Program-made: the position numbers and the translations under genes
Source of the DNA: Chloroflexota bacterium
GTDB lineage: Bacteria > Chloroflexota > Anaerolineae > J036 > Brachytrichaceae
Length of the DNA: 61,407 nt
Direction of reading: 5' to 3'
NCBI GenBank assembly: GCA_030550095.1
Contig: JAUQQA010000012.1
Location: 1-61,407, forward strand
The notes under the pieces: generated by a model
What the model was told of the DNA's origin: nothing
The model's database searches: none
Seen by the model: only the letters and a program-made list of their open reading frames with translations
In this document: positions 43,988-53,237 of the stretch, piece by piece
Numbering within the stretch: the first letter of the stretch is position 1
Layout of the letters: the number at the start of each line of letters is the position of its first letter

Positions 43988-44992
43988 ATGGCGACAACGA
44001 GCGTTCCGCTAACCAAACCCACAGCGCCAGTGCTTGCGGGCGCGCGCTCAGAGAGCCAATGGGCGATCGTGCTGCGGCGCTTCCGCAAACACCGCATGGC
44101 GATGATCTCGCTAGGGGCGCTGATGGTGGTCTTCTTGGCTTCGCTGTTGGCACCGGTGCTCGCGCCGTTCCCGCGCGATGCAACGGGGTTAGCCCCGCGC
44201 TTCTCTCCTCCTCTCACTGCGTACAACGGCCAAATGCACTGGCTGGGCACTGATCACGTCGGGCGTGATTTCTTCACGCGCCTGCTGTACGCCGCGCGCA
44301 TCACCCTGAGCATCTCGTTTTTCGCGGCGACGCTCGCCACCCTGATCGGCATGACCCTCGGCGCGCTTGCTGGCTACTTCCGCGGCTTGGTGGATAGCAT
44401 CGTGATGCGCATCTTGGAGTTCATGGCGTCAATCCCCGATTTCCCCATCCTGCTCATCGTGGCTTCCATCCTCGCCAGCCGCCCCGAATCGCTGCCGATC
44501 CCGCGCTTCGTGTTGGACGCCATGGGAGCGCTGATGCTGCTCAGCCCAGTGGGCAATGAGCGTGCACAAGTGGTGGTGATCATCGTTGTGCTCACTGCGT
44601 TCGGCTGGATTAGCGCTGCGCGCCTGATGCGCGGCATGGTGCTCTCCGTGCGCGAGCGCGACTTCATCGAGGCGACACGCGCGCTCGGCGCCTCAAACGC
44701 GCGCATCATCCTACGCCACGTGGTGCCCAACGCCTTCCCGCCGCTTGTGGTGAGCTACACGCTGAGCCTGGCAGGCGCGCTCACCGCCGAGACGGCGCTC
44801 AGTTTCCTCGGGATCGGCATCACCGACCCAACCCCAACTTGGGGCAACATGCTTCAGTTCGCAACAAACTTCATGCTCACCGACCCCTGGGTGCCGCTGA
44901 TCCCAGGCTTGCCCGTGGTGATTGCTTCGCTCGCGTTCAATTTCATCGGCGATGGGCTGCGCGACGCCCTCGACCCCCGCTTGAAGATGTAA
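43988..44992 (+). CDS. dppC: Peptide ABC importer permease (DppC type)
   Basis: A 334-residue permease. The OppC_N segment (FRKHRMAMISLGALMVVFLA) gives the first helix, and the core has WLGTDHVGRDFFTRLLYAAR, the standard DppC entry. The EAA loop is in EATRALGASNARIILRHVVPN (cited as EATRALGASN). The ATG at 43988 is chosen because AGGAG lies 5 nt upstream, and the GTG at 43982 lies inside that site. Middle residues about 170-200 carry a small insertion relative to E. coli. Part of the importer operon. Confidence 0.92.
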   Translation: MATTSVPLTKPTAPVLAGARSESQWAIVLRRFRKHRMAMISLGALMVVFLASLLAPVLAPFPRDATGLAPRFSPPLTAYNGQMHWLGTDHVGRDFFTRLLYAARITLSISFFAATLATLIGMTLGALAGYFRGLVDSIVMRILEFMASIPDFPILLIVASILASRPESLPIPRFVLDAMGALMLLSPVGNERAQVVVIIVVLTAFGWISAARLMRGMVLSVRERDFIEATRALGASNARIILRHVVPNAFPPLVVSYTLSLAGALTAETALSFLGIGITDPTPTWGNMLQFATNFMLTDPWVPLIPGLPVVIASLAFNFIGDGLRDALDPRLKM

Positions 44993-45012
44993 GGCTAAAC
45001 TCGTGCAACGTG

Positions 45013-46059
45013 ATGGCGCTTGACACCATGACGACTTCAGTGACCCGGCTTACGACTTCGCAAACCCAAAGCACCTCCAACAACGGCGACTTGATGCTGG
45101 ACGTGCAGGACCTGCGCACGTATTTCTACACCGAGGACGGCGTTGTGAAAGCGGTAGACGGCGTGGACCTCTGCGTGCGGCGCGGCGAGACGCTCGGCGT
45201 GGTGGGTGAGTCAGGCTGCGGCAAGAGCGTCACTTCGCTCTCGATCATGCGCTTGATCAGCCCACCAGGGCGTATCGTCTCAGGCAGGATCATCTTCGAC
45301 GGCGTGGACTTGCTCACGCTGCCTGAACACGAGATGACCAAGATCCGCGGCAACCGCATCTCAATGATCTTCCAGCAGCCCACTTCGTGCTTGAACCCCG
45401 TGTTTAAGATCGGCGATCAGGTCGCTGAGGTGCTGCAGATCCATGAAGGGCTGGGCAAAAAGGCAAGTTGGGACCGCGCGGTGGAACTGCTGCGCATGGT
45501 GGGCATCCCTGAGCCACAAAAGCGTGCCCACGCGTATCCACACGAGATCTCCGGCGGTCAAGCGCAGCGCGTGATGATCGCCATGGCGCTTGCGTGCCAG
45601 CCTGAGCTGCTGATCGCTGACGAGCCGACCACGGCATTGGACGTGACGATCCAGGCGCAGATCCTGGACCTCATGCGCGAGCTGAAAGAGAAGACCGGCA
45701 CGGCGATCATGCTGATCACGCATGACATGGGCGTCGTTGCCGAGATGTGTGACCGCGTGGTGGTGATGTACGCCGGGCAGGTGGTGGAACAAGCCGACGT
45801 GAAGACGATCTTCACCAACCCGCTGCATCCCTACACCAAAGGGCTGTTGGGGTCGATCCCGGTGCTTGGGCAATTGCGCGATCGCCTAGACACCATTCCC
45901 GGCACGGTGCCGAACTTGATCGATCCGCCGCCAGGCTGTCGTTTCGAGCCGCGTTGCCAAGTGTGCGAAGGCGCAGTGCGCGAGCGCTGCCGCACTGAGC
46001 TGCCGCCTCTGCGCGAGGTGGAGCCGGGACACTGGGTGCGCACGTGGTTATACGACTGA
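45013..46059 (+). CDS. dppD: Peptide ABC importer ATPase (DppD/OppD type)
   Basis: A 348-residue ATPase. Walker A is [11 protein letters not shown], the Q-loop [10 protein letters not shown], the signature [14 protein letters not shown] and Walker [13 protein letters not shown]. The C-terminal oligopeptide/dipeptide domain carries [21 protein letters not shown] with four cysteines, a likely Fe-S or zinc site known from DppD-type subunits. The first 25 or so residues are a low-complexity Thr/Ser-rich extension. The ATG at 45013 is chosen, though 45028 is also possible. It pairs with DppF. Confidence 0.93.
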   Translation: MALDTMTTSVTRLTTSQTQSTSNNGDLMLDVQDLRTYFYTEDGVVKAVDGVDLCVRRGETLGVVGESGCGKSVTSLSIMRLISPPGRIVSGRIIFDGVDLLTLPEHEMTKIRGNRISMIFQQPTSCLNPVFKIGDQVAEVLQIHEGLGKKASWDRAVELLRMVGIPEPQKRAHAYPHEISGGQAQRVMIAMALACQPELLIADEPTTALDVTIQAQILDLMRELKEKTGTAIMLITHDMGVVAEMCDRVVVMYAGQVVEQADVKTIFTNPLHPYTKGLLGSIPVLGQLRDRLDTIPGTVPNLIDPPPGCRFEPRCQVCEGAVRERCRTELPPLREVEPGHWVRTWLYD

Positions 46060-46087
46060 AACGCGCACGGAGGGCAAGAGGGAAAAC

Positions 46088-47113
46088 ATGAGCACTGAAA
46101 CGTTGCTTGAAGTTCGAAACCTGGTGAAGTATTTCCCGATCAAGGGCGGGTTGTTGCAGCGCACCGTGGGCTACGTGAAGGCGGTGGATGGCGTCTCGTT
46201 CACGGTGCGGCGCGGCGAGACGCTCGGGTTAGTGGGCGAGTCGGGCTGCGGCAAGACAACCGTCGGGCGCACCATCTTGCGGCTGATCCCAGCGACCAGC
46301 GGCGAGGTGCTTTTTGAAGGACGCGATGTCTTCAAGCTCAACGCGCGCGAGATGAAGGCGCTGCGCAAAGATATGCAAATCATCTTTCAGGACCCCTACT
46401 CATCACTCGATCCACGCATGCCGATTGGCGAGAGCGTCGCAGAGGGGCTGCTTGTGCATGGCGTCAAAGACGCGCGCAAGCGCAACGAGATCGTGATCGA
46501 GATGTTGCGCAAGGTGGGTCTGGAGGATTATCACGCGCGGCGCTACCCGCATGAGTTCTCCGGTGGTCAGCGTCAGCGCATCGGCATCGCGCGTGCGCTG
46601 GCGCTGCGCCCGAAGTTCATCGTGTGCGACGAGCCTGTCTCCGCGCTCGACGTGTCGATCCAGTCGCAGGTGTTGAACTTGCTCAAGGACTTACAGGCAG
46701 AGTTCGGGCTGACGTATCTGTTCATCGCGCACAACCTCAGCGTGGTGGAGCACATTAGCGACCGCGTCGGCGTGATGTATCTCGGCAAACTGGTGGAGCT
46801 CACCGACCGCGTGACGCTTTTCCGCGATCCGCTGCACCCCTACACCAAAGCGCTGCTCTCCGCGATCCCCATCCCCGACCCGACTGCGCAGAAGCGCGAG
46901 CGGATGATCTTGCAGGGCGAAGTGCCCTCACCAGTGAACCCACCGCGCGGCTGCCGGTTTCACCCGCGCTGCCCGTTTGCTGTTGACCGCTGCAAGGTGG
47001 AAGAGCCACCGCTTGAGGAGCTGCGCCCAGGACATTTCGCGGCGTGTTGGGTGGCGAAGGACGAGGTGGAGCGCGCAAAACGCCTCGAAAGTGTCTCTGC
47101 TCAAGCTGCGTAG
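46088..47113 (+). CDS. dppF: Peptide ABC importer ATPase (DppF/OppF type)
   Basis: A 341-residue ATPase. Walker A is [11 protein letters not shown], the Q-loop [12 protein letters not shown], the signature [14 protein letters not shown] and Walker [13 protein letters not shown]. The C-terminal [18 protein letters not shown] again holds the cysteine cluster. The opening VKYFPIKGG is typical of DppF. The gene follows dppD by 28 nt with a GAGGG Shine-Dalgarno site, and ends the operon at a bidirectional terminator. Confidence 0.95.
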   Translation: MSTETLLEVRNLVKYFPIKGGLLQRTVGYVKAVDGVSFTVRRGETLGLVGESGCGKTTVGRTILRLIPATSGEVLFEGRDVFKLNAREMKALRKDMQIIFQDPYSSLDPRMPIGESVAEGLLVHGVKDARKRNEIVIEMLRKVGLEDYHARRYPHEFSGGQRQRIGIARALALRPKFIVCDEPVSALDVSIQSQVLNLLKDLQAEFGLTYLFIAHNLSVVEHISDRVGVMYLGKLVELTDRVTLFRDPLHPYTKALLSAIPIPDPTAQKRERMILQGEVPSPVNPPRGCRFHPRCPFAVDRCKVEEPPLEELRPGHFAACWVAKDEVERAKRLESVSAQAA

Positions 47114-47149
47114 CGCCCGCAGGCTCGTCTCGCAACGCGAAAAGAAAAA

Positions 47150-47186
47150 GCCCCGCTGCGCCTTCCAGCCCAGCGGGGCATTTTCG
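47150..47186. terminator. Bidirectional intrinsic terminator
   Basis: GCCCCGCTG (47150-47158) pairs with CAGCGGGGC (47171-47179). It is preceded by an A-rich run and followed by ATTTTCGTT, so it can end both the rightward dppF transcript and the leftward subtilisin transcript. Confidence 0.8.
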
Positions 47187-47200
47187 TTCCAGGGTGTCGC

Positions 47201-50200
47201 TTACCGTCGCACGATGGGGAGGAACACGCGGACGACGTTGACGCGCGTTGTGCTCGTCCAGTAAGCTGGGAAGTCGCCGTCCGCAGCAAAGGCAACCCAC
47301 TCTGCGCTTGCTGTGACGGGTCCACTCACTGTTGCGCTCCGCGTGATCACGACGCTCTGACCTGGCCCGAGGTCATAGGCGAATCCGCTTAGCACGTTAC
47401 CGAGCACTGTATCCGTCAAGGTGTGTGTGCTCAACGTGATGCTGCCCGTGTTGCGCACGGTGTAGCAGTAGTACACCTGCGTGCCAACTGGCACCGTGAT
47501 CACAGAAGTCGTCGCGCACACGTTCGGGTTTGTCCCTACCGTCTTCGTCAGCACAATGCTGGGAAGGCTGAGTGTGAGCGCGTCTGCCTCACGCCCATGC
47601 TGTGCATCGCGATACATCAGCAGGATGCCCTGCTGCGAAGGCGAATCGAGGTCAGCATAGGCGTAGGGCGTGATCGTGATCGTGCTGCTGCCGCCGATGG
47701 GTACGGGGTTCGGCGCAAGCCCAGTCACTGCTGCGCGCGGGAAGGCAGGGTTCACCGTCATGTAGTCGGTTGCGTCGGTGCAATTGCCTGTGAAGTAGTT
47801 ATCACACGCGAGCACCTGGAAGTTGAAGGGCTGCCATGCTGATGGGTTGGTAACGCTCAAGCCAATTTGGTCGGCGCGGATGGTGAGAATGGTGTTGCCC
47901 GAGTTAAAGTCGGCGTCGCTGTAGAAGAACGCCTGGAAAGGTCCACTGGGTAGCGGACCAGCAAAGACCAGGTTCACGCCCGTGGCTGCAAACCCGGTTT
48001 GCTCGGCGTTGTAGATCACATAGTCGTCCCAGCCATCACGGTCGGTGTCCACGTAGATGTCAATCTCGAGCGGGTAATTGGGATGCGTCCGTGGTCGCCA
48101 TGTGTTCACCGCGAACTGGATGCCGAACTCCCCGTTACCGAGATTCACGGCGCGCACGCCAACGTAGCGCAGATCAGGTTTGGTTTCGTTGGCTCCACGG
48201 CCTGGCAAGGTGGTGTAGCTAAGCGGGCTGATCGCCGTGAGCGCGAAAGCGTCTATCCGCCCTGTGCGCGCGCCCTGCGGATTGCTCAGCGCGACGGTGA
48301 ACTCGTTGCTCGTAGTGACGACCACGCTGCTCACGCTCGGCGTAAGGATGCCTGCCGCACCGTGCGGCAGGATGTGCCACGGCAGCGCAACCGTGTCGGT
48401 CACATCCCCGATGAGCAGATAGCCGTCGAACTCAAAGCTGCCCAGCACGCTGCCCGTGCCCATTTGAGAGGGCGGGAAACTCCAAGTCGGGAGCTTACCT
48501 GCGTCCACAGTCCACGTGATCACGAATTGCGCGCTGTCGTTTGCGGGCACGCTAACGGTCGGCTGCACGCTTGGGATCACCGCGCCGCTTGCTGCATCGT
48601 CGGCATAACGGAAGGTGGGCGTAATGGCGTATTCGCGGGTGATCGGGCTGTAGTTGCGCACCACCACGCTGCGCGTGAAGGTGTGTGTGCCCGTGAGCAG
48701 GCGGTGATACCCAAGTGAGAGGCTCACGCCATCGGTGTAGCGCTCGCCGTTGAGAATTTGCGGATTCGCCGCCCATGCCGCGCTCGTGCTGCTAAGCGCA
48801 CGATCAGCGCGCACTTCACCCGCGCCAATGCGGCTGATCTCTGCCAGCACGCCAGGTTGTGTCGCTGGGTTGATGAACACGTTTCGCTCAGCGGTGTTCA
48901 TCAGGCGCGCTTTCACCTCGGCTGGCGTCAGGTTTGGCTCTGCGCTGAGGAGCAACGCTGCCGCGCCCGCGACCATCGGCGCAGCCCCTGAAGTGCCACC
49001 AAATGCACGTTCACCTGTGCCGCTGCCCGACACCGCCGACACCGAAGCGCCCGGCGCGCCAATGTCTGGCTTGATGCCGCTAAAGCTGATGTTCGGACCG
49101 CGCGAGGAGGAGGCCACCATGCTGCCCACCATCGGCACCGTGATCAACGGCGAGACCGTGACGGTGACCACTTCAGTGGGAATCTGCGACTTGATGAGAT
49201 CACCCTCGTTTTTGCGAATGATGAGCGTGTCGGTGAAGTTCGAGCCGCCACCGTAGCTGAAGCTGGGCGGGTCACCCAGGACATTGTTGGCGATGAGCAC
49301 GCCGATGGCGCCGGAGACCACCGCGCGATCCACTTTCAAGCTCACGGCGCACGCACCGCGATCGATCAGCGCTACCTTGCCAGCAGGATCATCAAGGTAG
49401 GGGTCACCGGGACAACCTCGTCCAACGTACGCGATCTGCCCCGTGAAACCATTGACGATGGGCGCCCAACTCACTGTCGCCGTGTTCGAATAGTTACCTG
49501 CAATGGTGAGAGGCGCATTGATCACCAACGGGTAGGTGCGCGCACTAGGCACTTGTGTCTCTGCCACGCTGAGCACCTCAGGTGCTGAAGAGGGTGAGCC
49601 AACAATGTAGGGGCGATCGGCGCTGTTGCCCGCCGACGCGACCACGACTACCCCCGCGCGGACAGCGTTTGCCGCGGCTTCGCTCAAATCATCCTCTTTC
49701 TGCCCGTAAGGCGCGCCGAGCGACATGTTGATGATGTCCACGGCATCGCTCAAGTCGTTATCACCATTCGGATCAAGGGCGTAATCAATGCCCCTGAGCA
49801 ACGCGATGCCATTGCAACTCGAGGAAACTGCACTGCACACCTTGACAGCGTAGAGCTTGGCGCCAGGAGCAACGCCGCGATGGGTATCGCTCACGTTCTG
49901 TCCCGCGATGATGTCAGCAACGTGCGTGCCGTGCCCACCTGCGGCTGGCGATGGACCAGGCGGCGCGTCAATCGGGTTTGGGTCCTCAGAGCGCGGTCCA
50001 TACGTAGGCCAAAGCTCACCCACAAAGTCGTAGCCGCCGATCACTTTTGCCGTCGGGAAGCCTGTGTTGGCGGTGACGGTGGTGTTCTCAGTGCTGGTGA
50101 TGTGCGTACCCCACGCCGCTTGGAACGCAGCAGCTGTGCCTGGACCACCGAGGTTGGCATGGGTGTAGTCAATGCCTGAATCGAGCACCGCAACAGTAAC

Positions 50201-50788
50201 GCCTGTGCCTGTGACGCCGCGTGTGTTTTGCACGAAGGTCGCGCCGATGTAAGGCACAGTCTCGCTGAGATCGCGCTCGTAATGGCGCACGGGGCGCACG
50301 GACTTCACCCCTGGCAACTTAGCGAGCGCCTCGAGCTGCTGCGCGGGGATGCGCACAACCACTGCGTTGAGCGCTTTGGTCAGGCGTGCCTCTTCCTTCG
50401 CGCCGAGCCGCGCTGCCGCAGCAACGAAAGCATTTTGCTGGCTCGTGAGCTGAGCTGCGTAAGCCGCTTGCTCCACACCAGAAAGCTGCACACCAAAGCG
50501 CTCACGCTGTCTTGCGGCAACCACCGCAAGAGGCGGCGCTTGTAGTTGCACAACGACCTCAAGCTCCTCTTGCGCTGCAAAACGCTCCGTTAGCTTATGA
50601 GGCAGGCGCGCAGGCGCACCTGCTTCGCCAACGCGCAATGAGGGCGGGGTTTCAGCAACCATCGTGCCTGCCACCCTTGGCGTGGCTGTGCCTCCTTGAG
50701 GAGACTGAGCATGCGCTGGGAGGGAGGTTGAGAAACGAGCAAGAAGAAGCAAAACGCCCGCTGTGATCCTCAAATGATGAAGTTGCAT
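47201..50788 (-). CDS. Secreted subtilisin-family protease with PA domain
   Basis: A 1195-residue S8 protease of the lactocepin/cucumisin type. The signal peptide is about residues 1-28, and an I9-like propeptide follows (about 60-165). The triad is Asp203 (VAVLDSGIDYTH), His289 (HGTHVADI) and Ser600 (GTSGAAPMVAG). A protease-associated domain is inserted between His and Ser (about 420-515; GACAVSLKVDRAVVSGAIG). C-terminal parts are Fn3-like and a conserved-repeat domain (VYYCYTVRNTGSITL), ending in VFLPIVRR. The ATG at 50788 is chosen because GGAGG lies just upstream and the signal peptide starts there. It would cleave extracellular proteins for the peptide importer next door. Confidence 0.92.
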   Translation of the reverse strand: MQLHHLRITAGVLLLLARFSTSLPAHAQSPQGGTATPRVAGTMVAETPPSLRVGEAGAPARLPHKLTERFAAQEELEVVVQLQAPPLAVVAARQRERFGVQLSGVEQAAYAAQLTSQQNAFVAAAARLGAKEEARLTKALNAVVVRIPAQQLEALAKLPGVKSVRPVRHYERDLSETVPYIGATFVQNTRGVTGTGVTVAVLDSGIDYTHANLGGPGTAAAFQAAWGTHITSTENTTVTANTGFPTAKVIGGYDFVGELWPTYGPRSEDPNPIDAPPGPSPAAGGHGTHVADIIAGQNVSDTHRGVAPGAKLYAVKVCSAVSSSCNGIALLRGIDYALDPNGDNDLSDAVDIINMSLGAPYGQKEDDLSEAAANAVRAGVVVVASAGNSADRPYIVGSPSSAPEVLSVAETQVPSARTYPLVINAPLTIAGNYSNTATVSWAPIVNGFTGQIAYVGRGCPGDPYLDDPAGKVALIDRGACAVSLKVDRAVVSGAIGVLIANNVLGDPPSFSYGGGSNFTDTLIIRKNEGDLIKSQIPTEVVTVTVSPLITVPMVGSMVASSSRGPNISFSGIKPDIGAPGASVSAVSGSGTGERAFGGTSGAAPMVAGAAALLLSAEPNLTPAEVKARLMNTAERNVFINPATQPGVLAEISRIGAGEVRADRALSSTSAAWAANPQILNGERYTDGVSLSLGYHRLLTGTHTFTRSVVVRNYSPITREYAITPTFRYADDAASGAVIPSVQPTVSVPANDSAQFVITWTVDAGKLPTWSFPPSQMGTGSVLGSFEFDGYLLIGDVTDTVALPWHILPHGAAGILTPSVSSVVVTTSNEFTVALSNPQGARTGRIDAFALTAISPLSYTTLPGRGANETKPDLRYVGVRAVNLGNGEFGIQFAVNTWRPRTHPNYPLEIDIYVDTDRDGWDDYVIYNAEQTGFAATGVNLVFAGPLPSGPFQAFFYSDADFNSGNTILTIRADQIGLSVTNPSAWQPFNFQVLACDNYFTGNCTDATDYMTVNPAFPRAAVTGLAPNPVPIGGSSTITITPYAYADLDSPSQQGILLMYRDAQHGREADALTLSLPSIVLTKTVGTNPNVCATTSVITVPVGTQVYYCYTVRNTGSITLSTHTLTDTVLGNVLSGFAYDLGPGQSVVITRSATVSGPVTASAEWVAFAADGDFPAYWTSTTRVNVVRVFLPIVRR

Positions 50789-50835
50789 TCCGTGCCTCCT
50801 CGACCAAAGCTGTGCGTTCCGCTCAGCGCTCAATT

Positions 50836-52701
50836 CTAGCGACCGCATGCGGGCTCGCAACTTGCTTCATGGCTTGTGCGTCCTGCTTTCGCGGCAAGGT
50901 CGCGTTCGAAGGGCGGCGCCGTGAGCGTTAGCACCCCGCCGATGGCTTGACTTTCTGCACTGCGCAGCCAAGCACCAGTCTGCGGGTCGAACCAATCCAC
51001 GCGATACCAGCCCGCATCTAGTCCGCGCAGGCGAAGCTGCACGTCCCGTTGAATCGGCAACGAGATCGGCTCCGCCCGTGTAATGCGCTCAGCAAGGCGC
51101 TGTTGGTCGTAATGCGCGCTGCGCACCCACACCAACGCGCGGTCGGCACGCACCAAGCCCATGGCGATCGCTTCGTCGCAATCGCACTCCACGGGCGTGG
51201 GCGTAAATGTTGCGAGGTCCTCGTCGGCGAGGAAGCGCGCCAAGCTGCGAAAGCGCGACCACAGCGCGCCGGCATCCACGTAATCCTCCCACCACCAATA
51301 CATCGCAGTGGTGGCAAAGCCGTTGAAAGCGCTCGCCCAAAGCGCGTTGTGCAGATGCACGCCTTCGCGATTGGCCTCGTTGAGCGACTCATCCACGTGC
51401 GAGAAGCCGAACTCACCAAACAGCAACGGCTTGTTCGGCGCATCCGCTGTGAGGCGGAAGCCACCTGGGATGCTGGTGAACCAACGCGGTTGCGCGCTGT
51501 ACTCGTGCCGTTGCAGCACATCTATCTCCTCCATGCGCCAAACGAACGGGTCGCCATCGCCGACGTAGCTCAAGGTGATGAGGTGTCGGTTGACATCTGC
51601 TTCGCGCAACACGGTGGTCATCTCGCGCAGCCATGGCATGAGCTGAGGAGTCTCGATGCGCGTCGCCTCGACCTCGTTCCAGTACTCCCACGCGAGCAGG
51701 TTTGGCGAGTAGCCCCAGCGCGCGGCAATGTAGCGCAAGCGCCGCGCGAACAGCGCACGTGCTTGCGGGTCTGTGACGAAGTCGCGTGGGTCGCGCAACG
51801 GCCCGCTGTTAAGGGCGTTATAGGGGTTCTCCGCCCAAACGCCGCCTTCGTTGTCGCGGTATTCGCGGTCACTGATCAAGCTGAGCACAAGATAGACCCC
51901 GCGCTGCTCCGCAAGCGCAAAGAGCTGATCCAGCCAGTGTGCGCGCAATTGGCGATTGTCGTAGTTGCCCAAGCCTGTATCGCGCCACTCCAGCCCAAAC
52001 GACCACGGCGCCATCCACACGCGCGCCACGTTGCCGCCGTTGTCGGCAAGCGCATTGAGCCAACGGGCATAATCCTGCGCTGCGTCGTTGCGCCACCACG
52101 CGAGATTAAGCCCGATCGGGAAGAACGTGGTGCCGTCGTCAAAAGCGAGGTAGCGCGGGTTGCGTGGATGCACGCGCACGTAGCCTGGTGCATCGCGCGG
52201 CGCCACCTCGAACGTGATGGACTCGCCTTGCTGCAGGGGGTTGGTGTTAAGCAGCGGCGTGGCTTGCCATCGGCCGGCACTGGGCGGCGCAAAACGGACG
52301 CGCCAGCCGCTGCGCCATGGGTCGCGCTGGTGCAGGTACCAAAACGCCGGCACGGTGATCTGCGTGCCGTCGGGTGCGGTGAAGCGCACGCGCACATCCG
52401 CCTCAGTGGGGTCGTAGGGGTTCTCGAAGCGCTGGGCGACGTGCACGTATAGCTCGAGCATGCATAGGCGTGGCACAGGCTGCACAGGACGCGAGAGCGA
52501 AAGCGCTGCCTCAGGGTCATGAGGCGCTTGCTCGATCGAAGCTGGGCAAGGCGACACAGCGCGCGGCAGTGAGGACGTTGGCGTGGGAATGGGATGGGAG
52601 CTTAGCGAAGCGGTCGGCGCGGGTGTTGGCTGCTGCGCGGTGGCGCAGGCTGCAAGCGCAGCAAGGAGCGCGGCAAGCAGGGGAAATCGCAGGCGGTGCA
52701 T
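50836..52701 (-). CDS. DUF5060-type glycoside hydrolase lipoprotein
   Basis: A 621-residue surface glycosidase. The signal peptide ends in LAACATAQ (lipidated Cys19). A Pro/Thr/Ser linker leads to a DUF5060 beta domain (about residues 75-170), followed by a clan-A TIM barrel (about 180-520) that starts with FFPIGLNLAWW. The likely acid/base Glu is in LAWEYWNEVEA and the nucleophile in LLFGEFGFS. A C-terminal beta domain finishes the protein. Similar layouts occur in GH5-like and DUF4038 proteins of unknown substrate. It lies upstream of the subtilisin in the same direction, 47 nt apart, and may share regulation. Confidence 0.82.
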   Translation of the reverse strand: MHRLRFPLLAALLAALAACATAQQPTPAPTASLSSHPIPTPTSSLPRAVSPCPASIEQAPHDPEAALSLSRPVQPVPRLCMLELYVHVAQRFENPYDPTEADVRVRFTAPDGTQITVPAFWYLHQRDPWRSGWRVRFAPPSAGRWQATPLLNTNPLQQGESITFEVAPRDAPGYVRVHPRNPRYLAFDDGTTFFPIGLNLAWWRNDAAQDYARWLNALADNGGNVARVWMAPWSFGLEWRDTGLGNYDNRQLRAHWLDQLFALAEQRGVYLVLSLISDREYRDNEGGVWAENPYNALNSGPLRDPRDFVTDPQARALFARRLRYIAARWGYSPNLLAWEYWNEVEATRIETPQLMPWLREMTTVLREADVNRHLITLSYVGDGDPFVWRMEEIDVLQRHEYSAQPRWFTSIPGGFRLTADAPNKPLLFGEFGFSHVDESLNEANREGVHLHNALWASAFNGFATTAMYWWWEDYVDAGALWSRFRSLARFLADEDLATFTPTPVECDCDEAIAMGLVRADRALVWVRSAHYDQQRLAERITRAEPISLPIQRDVQLRLRGLDAGWYRVDWFDPQTGAWLRSAESQAIGGVLTLTAPPFERDLAAKAGRTSHEASCEPACGR

Positions 52702-52737
52702 GATCTACGTTTGTGTTTTGACCATCCTTTGTCCTAG

Positions 52738-52765
52738 TTGACAGGGCTCACGCTTTCACTACAAT
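52738..52765 (+). promoter_or_regulatory. Sigma-70-type promoter
   Basis: A perfect TTGACA (52738-52743) and TACAAT (52760-52765) with a 16-nt spacer. Transcription would begin near 52772. Confidence 0.75.
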
Positions 52766-52771
52766 TCTTCG

Positions 52772-52875
52772 ATGTCCATGAAGAGCGGTTGGAGCGCGCA
52801 GGTGATCCTGTGCCCCTTGTTCACCAGTGAACAGAGAGGCACGCATGCGGCAACGCAGCGTGCCTTTTTGTTTTG
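52772..52875 (+). ncRNA. Structured leader or small RNA ending in a terminator
   Basis: About 104 nt between a strong promoter and a strong terminator, upstream of the 83-residue protein. It contains the hairpin TGTTCA-CCAG-TGAACA and then the terminator stem. It could be an attenuator or riboswitch controlling the next gene, or an independent small RNA. An open frame (ATG at 52772, stop TAA at 52901-52903) also spans the whole leader, 43 codons, with no Shine-Dalgarno site. It could be a leaderless leader peptide. No known riboswitch class is recognised. Confidence 0.5.
52837..52875 (+). terminator. Intrinsic terminator with GCAA tetraloop
   Basis: AGGCACGC (52837-52844) pairs with GCGTGCCT (52858-52865). 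The inner TGCG/CGCA pair is closed by a GCAA loop, with one bulged A. The run TTTTTGTTTT follows. It is on the plus strand only about 65 nt below the probable start of transcription. Confidence 0.8.
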
Positions 52876-52907
52876 GCTTACGTCTGCACTTGTAAGGAGG
52901 TAATCCC

Positions 52908-53159
52908 ATGATGGATTCGAGCTTCATCGGCAAGGTAGAGAAGGCGCATCGCTACGCCAAGGAGCGCGATCGCTTCACCTTCCTCACGTTCCAAGTCATC
53001 GTGCGCGGCGACAACGGCGAGTACCTCGTCACGTTTGATCACGGTCAGTGGCATTGCAACTCCGAATACTTCAAGAAGCACGGCGTGGATAGCCACACCA
53101 TGGCGGTTGAGAAGCTGCTCGAGGGCATGCTGTATCAACCGCAAAAGGTGGTGGACTAA
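52908..53159 (+). CDS. Small SWIM-like protein, 83 aa
   Basis: A soluble 83-residue protein. Its core (FQVIVRGDNGEYLVTFDHGQ, then WHCNSEYFKKHGVDSHTMAVEKLLEGML cited as WHCNSEYF and DSHTMAVEKLL) follows the shape of a SWIM zinc finger, C-x-C-xn-C-x-H. Here the second Cys is Ser and the third is Asp, so metal binding is doubtful. The Shine-Dalgarno site TAAGGAGG is near-perfect (52893-52900), 7 nt before the ATG, which implies heavy translation. The gene has its own promoter, structured leader and terminator. The function is unknown. Confidence 0.75.
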   Translation: MMDSSFIGKVEKAHRYAKERDRFTFLTFQVIVRGDNGEYLVTFDHGQWHCNSEYFKKHGVDSHTMAVEKLLEGMLYQPQKVVD

Positions 53160-53190
53160 CCGCCGCTTTCGCTGCATTCACCTCCCATCC

Positions 53191-53236
53191 ACGGGCACAG
53201 GTGCGTTCGCGCGCGCTTGTGCCCGTTTGCGTTTTG
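53191..53236 (+). terminator. Intrinsic terminator of the 83-aa gene
   Basis: ACGGGCACA (53191-53199) pairs with TGTGCCCGT (53218-53226), and GC-rich sequence can extend the stem inward. TTGCGTTTTGC follows. It ends next to the stop codon of the convergent gene. Confidence 0.65.
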
Positions 53237-53237
53237 C

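Noticed and set aside
52772-52875. SRP (4.5S) RNA gene
   Set aside because: Size, promoter and terminator would fit, but the conserved SRP apical loop motif (GGAA with AGCAGCC side) is missing.
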